Numbered from the stretch's first letter, positions 1 to 8,838 are shown. The stretch is DNA of 61,056 nucleotides from Coriobacteriaceae bacterium (GCA_902364645.1 CABJEP010000016.1:1-61056); one strand, 5' to 3'. Made by a program: numbers and translations. Notes: generated by a model from the sequence alone, not told the origin.

Positions 1-12
1 GCGCCGATGCCC

Positions 13-54
13 CTAAAGTGGACACACATTTTGTCCTATAAGCCTTATTTTCAT
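13..54 (-). pseudogene. truncated start of a leader-controlled resistance-type gene
   Basis: Behind a strong ribosome binding site (GGGAGGA, on the minus strand near 63-69) an ATG at 54-52 opens a frame of only 13 codons (MKIRLIGQNVCPL) before TAG. In tet(M)/tet(O)/tet(W)-type genes the protein starts MKI followed by INIG or similar. Here the match stops after the third codon, so the original gene seems to have been cut away and replaced by unrelated DNA. The continuation lies to the left, partly outside the window. Confidence 0.4.
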
Positions 55-92
55 GTGATTGTCCTCCCTTTACTGCCCCGAAGGGCATAAAA

Positions 93-127
93 ATCCCCAG
101 CAGTAAAATACTTTTACCACTGGGGAT
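93..127 (-). terminator. attenuator hairpin of the tet-type leader
   Basis: The arms ATCCCCAG and CTGGGGAT enclose a second pairing (GTAAAA with TTTTAC). On the minus strand the hairpin runs into TTTTTATGCCC, the form of an intrinsic terminator. It overlaps the end of the second leader peptide, as expected for translation-coupled attenuation. Confidence 0.65.
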
Positions 128-158
128 GATAATTTGCGGACATACACATATGCAGCAT
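114..158 (-). CDS. leader peptide MLHMCMSANYHPQW
   Basis: A 14-codon ORF inside the attenuator leader starts at 158 and stops inside the 3' hairpin. It resembles the MLCMPM-type leader peptides of tet ribosomal-protection genes. Its stop position within the terminator arm fits control by ribosome position. Function is inferred from placement only. Confidence 0.45.
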   Translation of the reverse strand: MLHMCMSANYHPQW

Positions 159-295
159 ACACCTGTTTGTGAGTGCTGTTTTTGGGGATATGTCAAAATT
201 GATAAGGCAAAAGTATTCTTAAATTGGGTACAAAAAACTAAGCCACTACAAAAGGGACTATCATAATCCTTTGTTCCCACTATTTGATTATAGTT

Positions 296-319
296 TTATT
301 TAAGAATACCTTGCCGCAT
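296..319 (-). CDS. leader peptide MRQGILK
   Basis: A seven-codon ORF begins at 319, eight bases after a good SD (AAAGGAG, minus strand 334-328). Its codons lie over one arm of the first long inverted repeat of the leader, so translating it would alter that structure. Too short for homology evidence. Confidence 0.45.
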   Translation of the reverse strand: MRQGILK

Positions 320-348
320 ATTTTTTACTCCTTTTCTGGACTTGAATT

Positions 349-377
349 ATTATATCACATCAGTTTTAGGAAAACAA
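349..377 (-). promoter_or_regulatory. sigma-70-type promoter of the tet-type leader
   Basis: On the minus strand TTGTTT (377-372) and TATAAT (354-349) are separated by exactly 17 bp. They sit just upstream of the leader ORFs, so transcription would run leftward through the attenuator. Confidence 0.6.
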
Positions 378-416
378 GTATCTAAAAGAAATTTTTCTTC
401 CCCTTATATGTAACAA

Positions 417-608
417 TCATACCGGCTTCCTAACGTTCAGAATGGTTTCTACTGTCTGCTGCGGTGTTTGGTTGGAATTGTCCAGCCAAAAGCCGATCCG
501 TGGTGTTGTCTGCATTTTACTAAATACAAATTCAATGTATACAGAAAGAAATATATAAGGAGTGGGAGGGATTCCGCCGTAGTCGGCATTGTAGGAAAAT
601 CCAAAAGT
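417..608 (-). pseudogene. 3' remnant of an unknown low-GC gene
   Basis: The minus-strand frame 608-417 encodes 63 residues, containing TPRIGFWLDNSNQTP and ending with ETILNVRKPV and a stop. The C-terminal words recall small P-loop kinase or phosphotransferase-like proteins, but only weakly. There is no start codon with SD and the upstream end is cut. It lies upstream of, and in the same direction as, the tet-type promoter, so both probably arrived together. Confidence 0.25.
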
Positions 609-707
609 TTAGATTTTCTCAAAATGCTTATCTTTTGGTCTTTGGTTCGGAATAGTGTAGTGCTGGCGGTCTATCTATTGTTTTCGGTTGCTTGCTTCTT
701 TACCGTA

Positions 708-1385
708 CATGAGCATTTAAGCACGGGTGATATTGTGCTTGATTTTTTCTCAGGCTCAGCATCGACCGCCCATGCCATGTTCCTGCAGGAGCTCGGAAAA
801 GATGATCGCTATCAGTTTATCCTTGTCCAGCTTCCAGAGCCTTGTGACCCGAAACGCGACGCCTACAAGGACGGGTATGAGACTCTCTGCGACATAGGCG
901 AAGGACGCATTCGCCGCGCAGGCGACAAAATCAAAACCGAGCTCGAGGAATCCAACCGTCAACTCAAGCTTGGCGAGGGACCCAAGCAGCTTCCCGACAT
1001 CGGCTTCCGTGTGTTCGAGCTCGATGAGTCCGGCATTGAGAAGCCCGAGCCCGGTCAGCTCCTCTTCGACGTGGTCAAGCCCGATCGCTCCGATATGGAT
1101 ATCGTCTTCGAGATGATGCTCAAATGGGGCCTCGAGCTCACGCTGCCCGTCGAGAAGTCTGAAGCCGCGGGCTATCCCATCTGGTCCGTCGCTTGCGACG
1201 AGCTCGTCTGCTGCATGTCCCGAGGCCTCACCATTGAGGCGCTCGAGGCCATCGCCGACATGGAGCCCAGGCGCGTTCTCATCCTCGATTCCGTCCTCGA
1301 CGACACCCTCAAGCTCAACGCCGTGCAGATCTTCAAGCACGCCGGCGAGCGCATGGGCTGTGAGATCGAATTGAGGACGGTCTAG
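708..1385 (+). pseudogene. type III restriction-modification methyltransferase (Mod), 3' fragment
   Basis: The product carries the C-terminal half of a beta-class N6-adenine methyltransferase: the AdoMet-binding motif I (DIVLDFFSGSASTAHA) opens the homologous part, followed by the helix with QLPEPCDP and the typical Mod C-terminus. The catalytic DPPY motif and the target-recognition region, which lie N-terminal in this class, are missing. The frame stays open upstream to 468, but those roughly 80 residues are hydrophobic, low-GC and not Mod-like. The gene therefore lost its 5' part at a junction near 710-730. Its stop is one base before the ATG of res. Confidence 0.75.
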
Positions 1386-1386
1386 C

Positions 1387-4300
1387 ATGGCGGCGCTCGA
1401 GTTCAAGTTCTCATCCGACCAGCAGCACCAGCTGGAGGCCATCGAAGCAACCTGCGACCTGTTCCGCGGACAACAATTTATTGGCAGCGTATTCTCCGCC
1501 GATTCCGGCCGCAAAGGCCAGACGGCAATCGGCGAGCTCATGGTCGGCCACGGCAACGAGCTTCGCGTGGCGCCGGGCCAGCTCCTCGACAACCTGCACG
1601 CCGTGCAGGAGGAGGGCTGCCTCCCGGCAACCGACGTCCTCACCGATGGGCGCCTGCGAGACTTCACCGTCGAGATGGAGACCGGCACCGGCAAGACCTA
1701 CGTCTACATCCGCTCCATCTACGAGCTAAACCGCCGCTACGGCATCACCAAGTTCGTTATCGTCGTGCCGAGCGTGGCCATCCGCGAGGGCGTCCTCAAG
1801 AGCCTCCAGACCACCCGCAGGCACTTCGAGACGCTCTACGACCGCACGCCGCTCGACTACTTCGTGTACGACTCGAAGGACATGGGGCCGGTGGGTAACT
1901 TCGCCACGTCGAGCTCCATCCAGGTCATGGTCATCAACATCGACGCGTTCAACAAGGGCCTCGAGAAGGATGGCACCGCGAAGGAGGGCAACCTCTTCCA
2001 CCGTCCCAGCGAGAAGCTCACCGGCGGCTTCAGCCCTCGCGAGCTCGTGAGCGCCTGCAAGCCCGTCGTCATCATCGACGAGCCCCAGAGCGTCGACAAC
2101 ACCAAGCAGGCCAAGGCCGCCATCAAGAGCCTGAACCCGCTGTTCGTGCTGCGCTACTCGGCCACGCACAAGCAGGCCTACAACATGATCTACCGCCTCA
2201 CGCCGGTCGACGCCTTCGAGCGCCACCTGGTGAAGGGCATCTGCGTGGACTCGATCAAGGCCGAGGCGAACCTCAACGGCGCGTACGTGAGGCTCGAGTC
2301 CGTCAAGTCCGACCCGTTCTCCGCCAAGGTGTCCATCGACGTGCGCCAGGCCGACGGCACGCAGAAGCGCAAGGCCGTCACGGTGAAGACCGGCAACGAC
2401 CTCTACCAGAAGAGCGGCGAGAACAGCGACTACGAGAGCGGCTGGGTGGTCAACAACATCGGCGCCGCAGTGGGCGACGAGTTCATAGAGTTCCAGAACG
2501 GCGAGGTGCTCGAGCTCGGCGAGGCGCTGGGCGACGTCAACGAGGAGGTCGTCAAGCGCGCGCAGATCCGCCGCACCATCGAGGACCACCTGGCCCGCCA
2601 GTTCGAGCTGTGGCCGCGCGGCGTGAAGGTGCTCTCGCTCTTCTTCATCGACCGCGTCGACCGATACCGCGTCTACGAGCCCGAAGTCCACGGCGGCCTG
2701 TACGCCCTGATGTTTGAGGAGGAGTACGCAGGTGCCCTGAACTCGAAGGCGCCTCGTCGCATCGCAAAGGCGGCGGGGATCGGCAAGGGCACGTGGCTCG
2801 AGTGCTACGAAGCCGTCGGCGCCCCGCTGGTGCGCGACCCCCACGCCGTGCACCAGGGATACTTCGCCAAGGACAAGAAGGGCAAGTTCAAGGACTCCAA
2901 GGGAGCCGCCGGCACCGCCGACGACGCCGGGGCCTTCGAGCTCATCATGCAGAAGAAGGAGACGCTCATCTCCTTCCCGGACGGCAAGGACGCGGACAAG
3001 GACGTCTCTTTCGTCTTCAGCCACTCCGCGCTCAAGGAGGGCTGGGACAACCCCAACGTGTTCCAGATCTGCACGCTCGTCGAGACAAAGGACAACCTGA
3101 CCAAGCGCCAGAAGATCGGCCGCGGTCTGCGCCTGTGCGTGAACCAGGATGGCGAGCGCCTGTACGACCCAGAGGCGAACGTGCTCACCGTCATCGCGAA
3201 CGAGAGCTACGACGACTTCGCCAACGGCCTGCAGAAGGAGCTTGAGGCTGAGGACTTCAAGTTCGGCGTCATCACTCCGGAGAGCTTCACGAAGGTCACG
3301 GTCAAGGGCGATGATGGCGTCGAGGAGCGCCTGGGCTACGAGAAGTCCAAGCAGGTCTACGACCACCTCGTCGCGACCGGCATGGTCGACGACAAGGGCG
3401 CGGTGACGCCCGAGCTGAAGGCGGCCGCCGAGGAGGGCAAGGTCGAGCTCCCCGCCGAGCTCGAGCCTGCCAAGGAGCAGGTCGAGGCGATCATCATCCA
3501 CAAGTCCCAGAGGGTCCAGATCCGTGACAAGGCCAAGGAGGTCTCGGTCGAGCTGCAGAAGGACGTCACGCTCGACCCTGCGTTCCAGGCCCTGTGGGAC
3601 CGCATCCGCCAGCGCACGCGCTTCCAGGTCGAGGTCGACTCCGGCAAGCTCATCGAACATGCCATCGAAGCTGTCGACGGCATGCTCGCCGTGCGCCCGC
3701 CCCAGGTGACGAGCGAGCGTGCCTCGCTGGGCATCGACGACGCGGGCGTGAGCGCCGAGGGCACGGGCACCTCCGTGGTGTCCGTTTCGGGAAAGGTGAA
3801 ATACGACCTTCCCGACCCGATCGCAGAGCTGCAGGACGCCGTCGGGCTCACCCGCGGCACCATCAAGGCGATCCTCGAGGGCTGCAGCCGCCTCGACGAG
3901 TTCGAGATCGACCCCGCGACCTTCCTCGCGCAGGTCGGCGACAAGATCAACCGCGTGAAGAACGACCTCATCGCCCAGGGCATCAAGTACGTGCGCCTTC
4001 CCGAGGACGAGTGGTACACCATGCGCGACCTCGAGCTTGACGACTACACGGCCTACCTTGGGCAGAACGCGTGGAAGCCGGACATGACGAGCAAGAGCCT
4101 GTACAACTACGTGGTCTACGACTCGGCGGGGGTCGAGCGCTCCTTTGCCGAGGCTCTAGACAAGCAGGAGGAGGTTCTCGTGTTCGCGAAATTGCCCTCG
4201 GCGTTCAAGATCGACACGCCGCTCGGCAGTTACAACCCCGACTGGGCGTACGTCGAGGAGGCCGACGGCGAGCGCCGCGTGTACTTCGTGACCGAGACCA

Positions 4301-4449
4301 AGGGCGGCAAGAACGGCGAGCCCGCCCTGCGCGACGCGGAGAAGATCAAGATCGGCTGCGCCAAGAAGCACTTCGAGGCGCTGGACCTCGGAAACGACTT
4401 CCATTACAACGTGCGCACGACCTACCAATACGAGGCGGTGAAGGCTTAG
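1387..4449 (+). CDS. res: type III restriction endonuclease, Res subunit
   Basis: This 1020-residue protein is the ATP-dependent translocating nuclease of a type III system. A superfamily 2 helicase core is visible: Walker A GTGKT (about 100-104), motif II DEPQ (231-234), motif III SAT (258-260) and motif VI QKIGRGLRL (about 575). A C-terminal PD-(D/E)XK nuclease shows PDW (951) and ETKGG (970). Length is normal for the family. It starts one base after the mod stop, so both were one operon. Res normally needs Mod for site recognition, and that partner is broken here, so activity depends on a Mod encoded elsewhere or is lost. Confidence 0.92.
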   Translation: MAALEFKFSSDQQHQLEAIEATCDLFRGQQFIGSVFSADSGRKGQTAIGELMVGHGNELRVAPGQLLDNLHAVQEEGCLPATDVLTDGRLRDFTVEMETGTGKTYVYIRSIYELNRRYGITKFVIVVPSVAIREGVLKSLQTTRRHFETLYDRTPLDYFVYDSKDMGPVGNFATSSSIQVMVINIDAFNKGLEKDGTAKEGNLFHRPSEKLTGGFSPRELVSACKPVVIIDEPQSVDNTKQAKAAIKSLNPLFVLRYSATHKQAYNMIYRLTPVDAFERHLVKGICVDSIKAEANLNGAYVRLESVKSDPFSAKVSIDVRQADGTQKRKAVTVKTGNDLYQKSGENSDYESGWVVNNIGAAVGDEFIEFQNGEVLELGEALGDVNEEVVKRAQIRRTIEDHLARQFELWPRGVKVLSLFFIDRVDRYRVYEPEVHGGLYALMFEEEYAGALNSKAPRRIAKAAGIGKGTWLECYEAVGAPLVRDPHAVHQGYFAKDKKGKFKDSKGAAGTADDAGAFELIMQKKETLISFPDGKDADKDVSFVFSHSALKEGWDNPNVFQICTLVETKDNLTKRQKIGRGLRLCVNQDGERLYDPEANVLTVIANESYDDFANGLQKELEAEDFKFGVITPESFTKVTVKGDDGVEERLGYEKSKQVYDHLVATGMVDDKGAVTPELKAAAEEGKVELPAELEPAKEQVEAIIIHKSQRVQIRDKAKEVSVELQKDVTLDPAFQALWDRIRQRTRFQVEVDSGKLIEHAIEAVDGMLAVRPPQVTSERASLGIDDAGVSAEGTGTSVVSVSGKVKYDLPDPIAELQDAVGLTRGTIKAILEGCSRLDEFEIDPATFLAQVGDKINRVKNDLIAQGIKYVRLPEDEWYTMRDLELDDYTAYLGQNAWKPDMTSKSLYNYVVYDSAGVERSFAEALDKQEEVLVFAKLPSAFKIDTPLGSYNPDWAYVEEADGERRVYFVTETKGGKNGEPALRDAEKIKIGCAKKHFEALDLGNDFHYNVRTTYQYEAVKA

Positions 4450-4450
4450 G

Positions 4451-5335
4451 ATGTCGAAGCTGCCCGGAAAGATGACGCGAAAGCAGCACTGGGTGCCGCG
4501 GTTCTACCTGCGCCATTTCGCGGATTCCTCCGGGCAGCTTCATGCCTACAGCAGACAGAAGGGCTCCTTCTTCCGCACGAATTGCGAGAACCTTTGCAGC
4601 ATGCGCGATCTTTATGAGGTCGAGCATGCCGATGCGACAGGCGATGCGACAGACAGATTCTATGCGCAGAACCTCATCGAGGTTAAGCTATCTGAGCTCG
4701 AGAGCCGCATCGCGCCGCTTTACGATCGCTTTTTGGAACGCCAGAAAGAAGACCAGTGCGAAGACGAAGGGTATTCTGATGGGAAAGCCGCCGTTTGCGA
4801 GCTGGCAGCAAATATCATCGTCCGGCACCCTATCAGTATGCGCGTCGACAAGAAATGGTCACGCGAGACTGCCGAAGAGCTGCTCAGAAACGTTCATCTG
4901 ACACCCTATGAGCTCGGCTTGCTCGATTGGTCGGATTGGCGCGGGGATTCCCAAGCGGTGGTCGAGCTTGCCGCCGCCGCAACCATGCTCTTCTCCAACG
5001 ATGATATTGTGCCAGTTAACCGTATTCGAAAGGCTTTTTTTGAGAAGAGCTTCTCCATCCTTAGGGCACCCGTCGGCTCAGGGTTCGTTACGACGTCGAT
5101 GCCTATGTTCATCATCGGGCCCGAGGACGACTCGTACGATTTTCATCTCGCGTATATGCCGTTGAGCAGTGAGTATGCTGCGGTCTTTTCAGATGACCCT
5201 CTATTTCCGCCGTTTGCGAGACTCGGTTTTTCGGGCGTCGAGTTCATGAACCGACTTCTTCTGCTTAACTGCGAGCATTGGGATGTCGCCATATCGAGGG
5301 GAAGCGGCCCGCTCGAGCACGCGGTACGCGATTGA
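4451..5335 (+). CDS. DUF4238 domain-containing protein
   Basis: The 294-residue product begins with KQHWVPRFYLRHFAD, the signature of the DUF4238 family (K-Q-H-Y/W-V-P-x-F-Y-L). The family is common in defence islands and its biochemical role is not established. The start lies one base after the res stop, implying co-transcription and possibly translational coupling. Codon use is less GC-biased than in res, suggesting a separate origin. No signal peptide or membrane segment is seen. A defence function is inference from context. Confidence 0.75.
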   Translation: MSKLPGKMTRKQHWVPRFYLRHFADSSGQLHAYSRQKGSFFRTNCENLCSMRDLYEVEHADATGDATDRFYAQNLIEVKLSELESRIAPLYDRFLERQKEDQCEDEGYSDGKAAVCELAANIIVRHPISMRVDKKWSRETAEELLRNVHLTPYELGLLDWSDWRGDSQAVVELAAAATMLFSNDDIVPVNRIRKAFFEKSFSILRAPVGSGFVTTSMPMFIIGPEDDSYDFHLAYMPLSSEYAAVFSDDPLFPPFARLGFSGVEFMNRLLLLNCEHWDVAISRGSGPLEHAVRD

Positions 5336-5359
5336 AGTCAAGCGAACAGTGCCGAATTC

Positions 5360-5578
5360 ATGCACGAGATGTTCACGCGCGACGGCAGGGAGCTATCCCT
5401 CGACACAGTGATCTACGACCGCTCGAAGAAGAAGGGGCAGACGATGATCGATACCATCGACCGTGGCTGCCTCGAGGGCGGCTGCCTTGATGACGAGGAC
5501 CTGCGCATCATCTTCGAGCACCTTCTGGGGAGAAGACGGCAAGGACCGGGAACATTAAAGGGTCAAGCAGCGTATTGA
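5360..5578 (+). CDS. small unknown protein, possible gene remnant
   Basis: A 72-residue frame contains MHEMFTRDGRELSLDT and an acidic segment. The frame opens right after a stop at 5333, next to the DUF4238 stop, and has no convincing SD before its ATG. No family is recognised. It could be the tail of a lost gene. Its codon use resembles real genes of the island, which is the main reason to list it. Confidence 0.3.
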   Translation: MHEMFTRDGRELSLDTVIYDRSKKKGQTMIDTIDRGCLEGGCLDDEDLRIIFEHLLGRRRQGPGTLKGQAAY

Positions 5579-5590
5579 TAAAATTGACCC
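5560..5590. terminator. GGGTCAA/TTGACCC hairpin between genes
   Basis: A perfect 7-bp inverted repeat overlaps the end of the small ORF and precedes the GmrSD-like gene. There is no T-run on either side, so terminator activity is doubtful. Confidence 0.25.
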
Positions 5591-5629
5591 CGCCAGCAAT
5601 AACCGCAAAGGATAGATAGGGCTTTAAGG

Positions 5630-7333
5630 ATGGATGCAGGAAAAGCAACGATAAGCGGCGTGTTCAACGGATCGCGCCTGCTCGAAATACCTTTTTACCA
5701 AAGGGCGTACGTCTGGGGAGAAGAGCAATGGGAGCGTTTCCTCGGCGACATGGAGTTCGTCACGGCCTCGAAGCGGCCCTATTTCCTGGGCTCCATCATC
5801 CTGAAGCAGGCCTCCTCCGGCAACACCTGGTCCGAGGTCTCCGAGGTTCGCACCGTCATCGACGGCCAGCAGCGACTCACGACCATGGTCATCTTCTTCA
5901 AGGCACTCTGTGCAAAAAACGGCACCAACAATTTGTTTGAGCGAGATTTCGTCCTGGAGACCGGCGATGTCGCCTTGCGGCACGGCAAGTACGACCGGCA
6001 GGATTTCGAAAAGGTCGTCAGCGCCACGGGCTGCGAACCCCTCGAGGGCTCCTCGGCCATCGTCCTTGCCTACAACTACTTCCTCAAGAATATCGACCCG
6101 GAGAAGGTCGACAGGAACACGATCAAGTCGAACGTCCAGTTCGTCTGCATCGATCTTACCGAGGGCGAGGACGAGCAGCAGATATTCGACACCATCAACT
6201 CGCTCGGGGTGCGCCTGACGACGGCGGAGCTCCTTAAGAACTACTTCTTCAACCGCGAGAACGAGCAGGCGTTCAAGGAGTGCTGGGAAGACGTCTTCGA
6301 GCCCACGGCTGAGAAGAGGGAGTATTGGGAGCAGGAGATCGTTACCGGGCGCATCAAGCGCACGCTCGTCGACCTCTTCTTCGACGCGTTCCTCCAGATT
6401 CTGGTCCAGGACAAGAGGCGTGGCGTCACGACCGAGGACAAGCTCTTCTATTCGCGTACTTCGAACCTCTTCCAGTCCTACAAGGATTTCATCGGCAGGT
6501 ACTGCAACGGCGACAAGGTCGAGATTCTCGACAACATGAAGGCGTATGCCGAGGCGTTCGAGTCCACGTTCGACCCTGGCTACTGCGACGCGGACATCCC
6601 CTCCGCTTCCGGCGTCGAGCGCCTGAACGTGCTGATATTCGGCCTCAAGAACTCGACGCTCATCCCGTACGTGCTCTACGTTCGAAAGAACGCGGAGTCT
6701 TCGAGCGAGGAATCTAAGATCTACGCCCTGCTTGAGAGCTACATCGTCCGCCGAATGCTGGTTCAGGCGACCACGAAGAACTACAACAGGCTGTTCACCT
6801 CGCTGATCTTGAACGAGGTGAAGGACGCGGAGGCGCTGAGGAAGGCTCTCGAAGCCAATGACGAGGCGACGACGTACATGCCCGGCGACGCCGAGGTTCG
6901 AGCGGCATTCGAGGAATCGTGTCTGTACAACCTCCAGTCCAAGGGCGTCCTCTATCTGCTGGAAAGCGCCATTCGTCCGGGCATGAGCAGCACGGCCCTG
7001 CTCGGGTTCAACCAGTACACCCTCGAGCACATGATGCCCAAGAAGTGGCGCAACAAATGGGGAGCCCTCGACGATGAGGCTGCCACGCGAAGGGACCGGA
7101 AGCTCCTCACGCTCGGCAACCTCGCCATCATCACGCATTCGCTCAACGCCTCCATCCGCGATGCCGATTGGCCCACCAAGAAGCAGGGAAAGGGATACAA
7201 GGACGGCCTTGCCCTCTGCGCCGCCGGCCTTGCGACCATGGCCGGCGCCCTAGAGAAGGAGTCTTGGAACGAGGGCGATATCGCCGATCGCGCCGAATGG
7301 CTTGCGGACAAGGCGTTGGAGGTCTGGCGCTAG
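5630..7333 (+). CDS. DUF262/DUF1524 protein, GmrSD-like restriction enzyme
   Basis: This 567-residue protein combines an N-terminal DUF262 domain, with IPFYQRAYVW and the nucleotide-handling motif DGQQRLTT (about 77-84), and a C-terminal DUF1524 HNH-type nuclease region. The latter shows EHMMPKKW (about 465) and the later LGNLAIIT and K-rich segment. The architecture is that of fused GmrS/GmrD type IV restriction enzymes, which cut DNA with modified cytosines; related BrxU and SspE proteins also act in phage defence. The start follows AAGG closely. It is transcribed in the same direction as res and DUF4238. The exact target cannot be read from sequence. Confidence 0.85.
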   Translation: MDAGKATISGVFNGSRLLEIPFYQRAYVWGEEQWERFLGDMEFVTASKRPYFLGSIILKQASSGNTWSEVSEVRTVIDGQQRLTTMVIFFKALCAKNGTNNLFERDFVLETGDVALRHGKYDRQDFEKVVSATGCEPLEGSSAIVLAYNYFLKNIDPEKVDRNTIKSNVQFVCIDLTEGEDEQQIFDTINSLGVRLTTAELLKNYFFNRENEQAFKECWEDVFEPTAEKREYWEQEIVTGRIKRTLVDLFFDAFLQILVQDKRRGVTTEDKLFYSRTSNLFQSYKDFIGRYCNGDKVEILDNMKAYAEAFESTFDPGYCDADIPSASGVERLNVLIFGLKNSTLIPYVLYVRKNAESSSEESKIYALLESYIVRRMLVQATTKNYNRLFTSLILNEVKDAEALRKALEANDEATTYMPGDAEVRAAFEESCLYNLQSKGVLYLLESAIRPGMSSTALLGFNQYTLEHMMPKKWRNKWGALDDEAATRRDRKLLTLGNLAIITHSLNASIRDADWPTKKQGKGYKDGLALCAAGLATMAGALEKESWNEGDIADRAEWLADKALEVWR

Positions 7334-7336
7334 GCC

Positions 7337-7762
7337 CTACCTGCGTCCCATCTCGAAGATGCTTGCGGTGTCGGAACCCACATCGATGACGGATGGAACC
7401 GGCTCTTCCAAAAACGTAGTTCGTGGCGATGTCTCTTCCGTCGGCGCGTCAAGAGGCTCGCCGAGCGCTAGGAAGAACCTCATCACGTGCTCAATTCTCT
7501 GTTGCAGGGACTCGCTCAGCTCGCCGTAGGAGGCCGCCAGCCGCACCTCCTTGGCCAATTCCGCCATCGAGTCCCTCAGTGCCTTCTGCACGCTCACGGA
7601 GGGCCTCACCTCGACCTGGGTATCGGTGAGCTTGGCGATGATGTAGTCCTGCCTGTTCATGCCGCTCCAGGCTGCCATCTCGCATATGAGCTTGCGCTCC
7701 TCGGGCGTGCAGCGGAACGCCATCGTCTTGCTGCGCTTGCGGGCGCTGTTCTCGCACGGCAT
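7337..7762 (-). CDS. MobC-like mobilisation accessory protein
   Basis: The 141-residue product carries MAFRCTPEERKLI and a following GMNRQDYI segment. This is the ribbon-helix-helix-type pattern seen in plasmid relaxosome proteins of the MobC family and in related integrative-element proteins. It starts 5 bp after the integrase stop, with GAGGGGG about 10 bases before the ATG. It ends 3 bp from the converging GmrSD-like gene. No relaxase is visible nearby, so it may instead regulate the integrase module. The start at 7762 is preferred because upstream codons of this frame overlap the integrase gene. Confidence 0.5.
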   Translation of the reverse strand: MPCENSARKRSKTMAFRCTPEERKLICEMAAWSGMNRQDYIIAKLTDTQVEVRPSVSVQKALRDSMAELAKEVRLAASYGELSESLQQRIEHVMRFFLALGEPLDAPTEETSPRTTFLEEPVPSVIDVGSDTASIFEMGRR

Positions 7763-7767
7763 CCTTC

Positions 7768-8838
7768 TTACCCCCTCGCCCCGTCGAGCGCGGCGGCCAT
7801 CTCGTCCTGCTTCGTGGGGAACAGGTGCGCGTAGCGGTAGGTGATGTCCACCGCCTCGTGGCCCATGCGCTCGGCGATGGCCAGCGCGGAGAAGCCCATC
7901 TCTATCAGCAGGCTCACATGGCTGTGGCGTATGTCGTGTATGCGGATGCGCTTCACGCCCGACGCCTTGCACCCGCGCTCCATCTCGTGGGCCAGGAAGT
8001 GCTTGGTCACGGCGAACAGGCGCTCGTCGGGGGCGACGTCGTCGCGCATCTCGATGAAGTCCGCCATCTCGTCGCGCAGGAAGGCGGGCATGACGATCGT
8101 GCGCACGGACTTGGGCGTCTTGGGGTCGGTCACGGTGTCAACGCCGTTGAGGCTCTGGTACGACTTGTTGATGCGCAGCCGCGAGCTCTCCAGCATGAAG
8201 TCGGACGGCGTGAGCGCCAGGAGCTCGCCGCAGCGTATGCCCGTCCAGTAAAGCAGCTCGAAGGCGTGGAATGAGAGAGGCTTGTCCATGACGGCCTCGC
8301 TGAACCTCAGGTACTCGTCCTTGGTCCAGAACTGCATCTCGCCGCCCTTCTTCGAGCCTATCTTGTCGACCCTGCGCACCGGGTTGTCGCTGAGGCCGTA
8401 GTAGCGCTCGGCGTGGTTGAAGATGGCGTTGAGCTGGTTGTTCACTGTGCGCAGGTACGTCGGTGCCCAGGGCTTCCCGTCGGCGTCCCGGTGCTCGGTG
8501 AGCTCGTTTTGCCACCTGATGACGTCGATCGGCCTCACGTCGCACATGCGCATGTCCCCGAAGAACGGCACGAGCTTGTCGTTGATGATGTACTCCTTGG
8601 TGATCCACGTGTGCTCGCGTATGCGCGGCTTCACCTCGGAGGCGTACACCTCGACGAACTCGGAGAACGTCATGTCCATGGCCCCGCCGTTAAGGCTCTT
8701 GAACTGGCTCTCCCACACTGCGGCCTCCACCTCGGAGGAGAAGCCGCGCTTCGTCTTGTGGCGCTTCGAGCCGCGGGCGTCGCGGTAGTAGCACTGCACG
8801 TAGAACGTGCCGTTGCCGTCGTCCTTGTACACGGGCAT
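7768..8838 (-). CDS. int: tyrosine recombinase/integrase of the island
   Basis: This 356-residue protein has an N-terminal arm-binding region (YVQCYYRDARGSKRHK), a central SAM-like core-binding domain (about 55-155) and a complete C-terminal catalytic domain. Catalytic residues visible are R202 (TGIRCGE), H301-R304 (HDIRH), H327 (MGH) and the nucleophile Y336 (YRYAHL). It directly follows the excisionase-like gene with 1 bp between them. The location beside guaA, with TGGGAGTA at the guaA end, suggests this gene as the attachment target. Confidence 0.93.
   Translation of the reverse strand: MPVYKDDGNGTFYVQCYYRDARGSKRHKTKRGFSSEVEAAVWESQFKSLNGGAMDMTFSEFVEVYASEVKPRIREHTWITKEYIINDKLVPFFGDMRMCDVRPIDVIRWQNELTEHRDADGKPWAPTYLRTVNNQLNAIFNHAERYYGLSDNPVRRVDKIGSKKGGEMQFWTKDEYLRFSEAVMDKPLSFHAFELLYWTGIRCGELLALTPSDFMLESSRLRINKSYQSLNGVDTVTDPKTPKSVRTIVMPAFLRDEMADFIEMRDDVAPDERLFAVTKHFLAHEMERGCKASGVKRIRIHDIRHSHVSLLIEMGFSALAIAERMGHEAVDITYRYAHLFPTKQDEMAAALDGARG

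Larger units (their letters stand above)
55..341 (-). promoter_or_regulatory. tetracycline-resistance-type transcription attenuator leader
   Basis: Read on the minus strand, this 5' region holds two short leader ORFs, a complementary pair around 206-222 and 298-314 (TATTCTTAAA against TTTAAGAATA), and a strong hairpin (93-127) just before a TTTTT run and an SD-ATG. From memory, this arrangement and many of the words match leaders upstream of ribosomal-protection tet genes, where leader translation is proposed to control read-through. GC content is far below the rest of the window, so the segment was acquired. Confidence 0.65.

Noticed and set aside
1726..3660. Long minus-strand open frame (644 codons) inside res
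   Set aside because: It is antisense to a protein with clear helicase and nuclease motifs; long shadow frames are common in high-GC DNA and its product is low-complexity Leu/Val/Asp.
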